Source: Synechococcus sp. JA-3-3Ab (GTDB lineage: Bacteria; Cyanobacteriota; Cyanobacteriia; Thermostichales; Thermostichaceae). Taken from it: a stretch of 64,000 nt of DNA. This document shows, piece by piece, positions 62,875 through 64,000 of this stretch. The translations under genes and the position numbers were made by a program. Below the pieces are notes generated by a model, which was not told where the DNA came from, ran no database searches, and saw nothing but the letters and a program-made list of their open reading frames with translations. The DNA lies in the NCBI RefSeq assembly GCF_000013205.1, contig NC_007775.1:310001-374000 (forward strand), written 5' to 3'. How positions within the stretch are numbered: position 1 is the stretch's first letter; each line of letters opens with the position of its first letter.

Positions 62875-64000
62875 GGCTGCCATTCTTGCGGATCCAAGCG
62901 CTCTCCCGCCTGGAAACGGGGCCAGGCCCAGCGCAGCAGGGATCCCAACTGGGCGTGGAACCGCTCCGGCGCAAATTGCAAGGCATGGGTCCGAATCCGC
63001 TGCGGATCCCATTCCTGGCGCTCCGCCTGGCGCAGCCCTTCGACGAGGGCTTCCACCCTGGCTTCGGGGATGAGGATCCCCGTCTGGCCGTGGATGACGG
63101 TCTCGCGGGTGCCTCCCCGGTTCAGGGCGACCACAGGACGACCACAGGCTTGCGCCTCCACCGCCACCAGGCCAAAATCCTCTTCCCAGGGAAACAGCAG
63201 CAGCCGGCAATTGGCCAGCAGCTCCTGCAGGCGGTCTTGGGGCTGGTGGGGCAAAAACTCCACTTGCGGCCCTGCCAGTTGCTTCAGTCGCGGCAGCTCC
63301 GGCCCTTCCCCCACCACTACCAGGCGGCGGCCCAGCTGCTTACAGGCAGCGATCGCCAAATCCACCCGCTTGTAGGGCACCAGCCGGCCCACCACCAGGT
63401 CGTAGTCGGCTTGGGGATGGGTTACCGGCTCAAACCCCTGCAGCGGCACCGGCGGATAGATAACCACAGCCTCGCGGCGGTAGAGCTTGGCCAGGCGCCG
63501 GCGGATGTGCTGCGAGTTGGCAATCAATAGGTCTGGCCGCTGGGCTGCCACAAAGTCCCACTGGCGCAGGCGGTGCAACAGCCAGCGGCTGAGGGCGGCA
63601 AGCGGGCGGATCCCCGTCAACCCCTCCCGCTCCAGATAGAGCTCCTGGTTTTCCCAGAGGTAACGGGGCGGGCTGTGGATGTAGCTAAGGTGCAGAGTGG
63701 AAGGCCCTGTCAGGATCCCTTTGGCAAAGGCATGGCTGCTGGAGATGACGCAGTCATAGGCGGAGAAGTCAAAGCTCTCGTAGGCCAAGGGCATCCAGGG
63801 CAGCAGGTACTTAAGGCGGCTGTGATAGTTGCGCCGCAGCACCCCCAGCCAGCGGGCCCAGCCCTGCAAAAACGAGGTGTAAACCGACCGCTGCTGCCAG
63901 CTCGGCGGCAAGGTGTGGGACGAGAAGAGGCTGACGTAGAGAGGTGCCTGTGGGGCAAAGGCAAGGAGCTCCTGCAAAACCTTTTCCGATCCCCCTGGCC
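62868..64000 (-). CDS. Glycosyltransferase family 4 (GT-B), N-terminus cut by window end
   Basis: The frame stays open to base 64000; codons before 63977 read PGGSEKVLQELLAF, the GT4 GG.E.V signature, so the true start is outside. Donor domain has VGRLVPYKRVDLAIAACKQL, the linker PHQPQDRLQELLANCRLLLF, and the E-x7-E motif in EEDFGLVAVEAQACGRPVVA. Transfers a sugar from a nucleotide donor to an unknown acceptor, often cell-wall polysaccharide or lipid. The stop overlaps the coiled-coil gene by 7 bases tail to tail. Confidence 0.88.
   Translation of the reverse strand, partial: PGGSEKVLQELLAFAPQAPLYVSLFSSHTLPPSWQQRSVYTSFLQGWARWLGVLRRNYHSRLKYLLPWMPLAYESFDFSAYDCVISSSHAFAKGILTGPSTLHLSYIHSPPRYLWENQELYLEREGLTGIRPLAALSRWLLHRLRQWDFVAAQRPDLLIANSQHIRRRLAKLYRREAVVIYPPVPLQGFEPVTHPQADYDLVVGRLVPYKRVDLAIAACKQLGRRLVVVGEGPELPRLKQLAGPQVEFLPHQPQDRLQELLANCRLLLFPWEEDFGLVAVEAQACGRPVVALNRGGTRETVIHGQTGILIPEARVEALVEGLRQAERQEWDPQRIRTHALQFAPERFHAQLGSLLRWAWPRFQAGERLDPQEWQPQ

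Overview
The window is about 64 kb of a GC-rich cyanobacterial chromosome. Chloroplast-type families identify it: Ycf35, Ycf46 and the Ycf65-type ribosomal protein PSRP-3, plus plant-type phytoene desaturase next to phytoene synthase, a Calvin-cycle-type GAPDH, and DUF3352 and DUF2862 proteins. The palindrome GGGATCCC is scattered everywhere, while the usual cyanobacterial HIP1 octamer GCGATCGC is rare. Together with the gene style this suggests a hot-spring Synechococcus of the Yellowstone (JA) type. That assignment is inference; no 16S rRNA lies in the window.

Layout. 1-3.3 kb: end of an NHL-repeat protein, a DASH-type cryptochrome behind an HU-like gene, DUF2862, and an anti-sigma-type ATPase. 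3.3-18.5 kb: housekeeping and pigment genes (DUF3352, pheT, argB, an ABC exporter, ycf46, ycf35, pgk, crtP-crtB, an ABC-2 permease). 18.5-31.4 kb: a minus-strand defence-type operon with three very large genes and one tiny one. 31.6-48.9 kb: a cNMP-binding protein, gap, a 2H phosphoesterase, a ferredoxin-like gene, plsC, a decayed tnpB, two Uma2 nucleases, PSRP-3, groEL with a perfect CIRCE operator, lysS, and a five-gene minus-strand operon trpB-AMMECR1-coaX-aroC-radA. 49-52.3 kb: small membrane and secreted proteins, then a GrpE-like regulator fused to an HTH and overlapping a short Hsp70. 52.3-55.4 kb: a mobile-element zone with an apparently intact IS607 element, dispersed repeats and a frameshifted IS200/IS605-type tnpB relic. 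55.4-64 kb: a HAD phosphatase, a UvrD-like helicase, nusB, an internally deleted relative of the IS relic beside tRNA-Gly(CCC), an FMN reductase, a lipoprotein, a coiled-coil protein and a glycosyltransferase cut by the window end.

Main discovery candidate. The 18.5-31.4 kb operon encodes, in transcription order, an SNF2-type helicase (DrmD-like), an Eco57I/PglX-type adenine methyltransferase (DrmMI-like) joined by an ATGA overlap, an orphan VapB-type antitoxin, and a 1685-residue DEAD-box helicase with a DUF1998-type zinc region and a C-terminal DUF559/Vsr-like nuclease domain. It resembles class 1 DISARM, but drmA, drmB and the nuclease appear fused into one chain. The methyltransferase gene also carries an in-frame cassette encoding a whole DUF559-type nuclease domain bounded on both sides by members of a palindromic repeat family. 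Further copies of the repeat lie in frame beside the catalytic NPPW motif and near the 3' end. This suggests a mobile, ORF-preserving nuclease cassette inside a defence gene.
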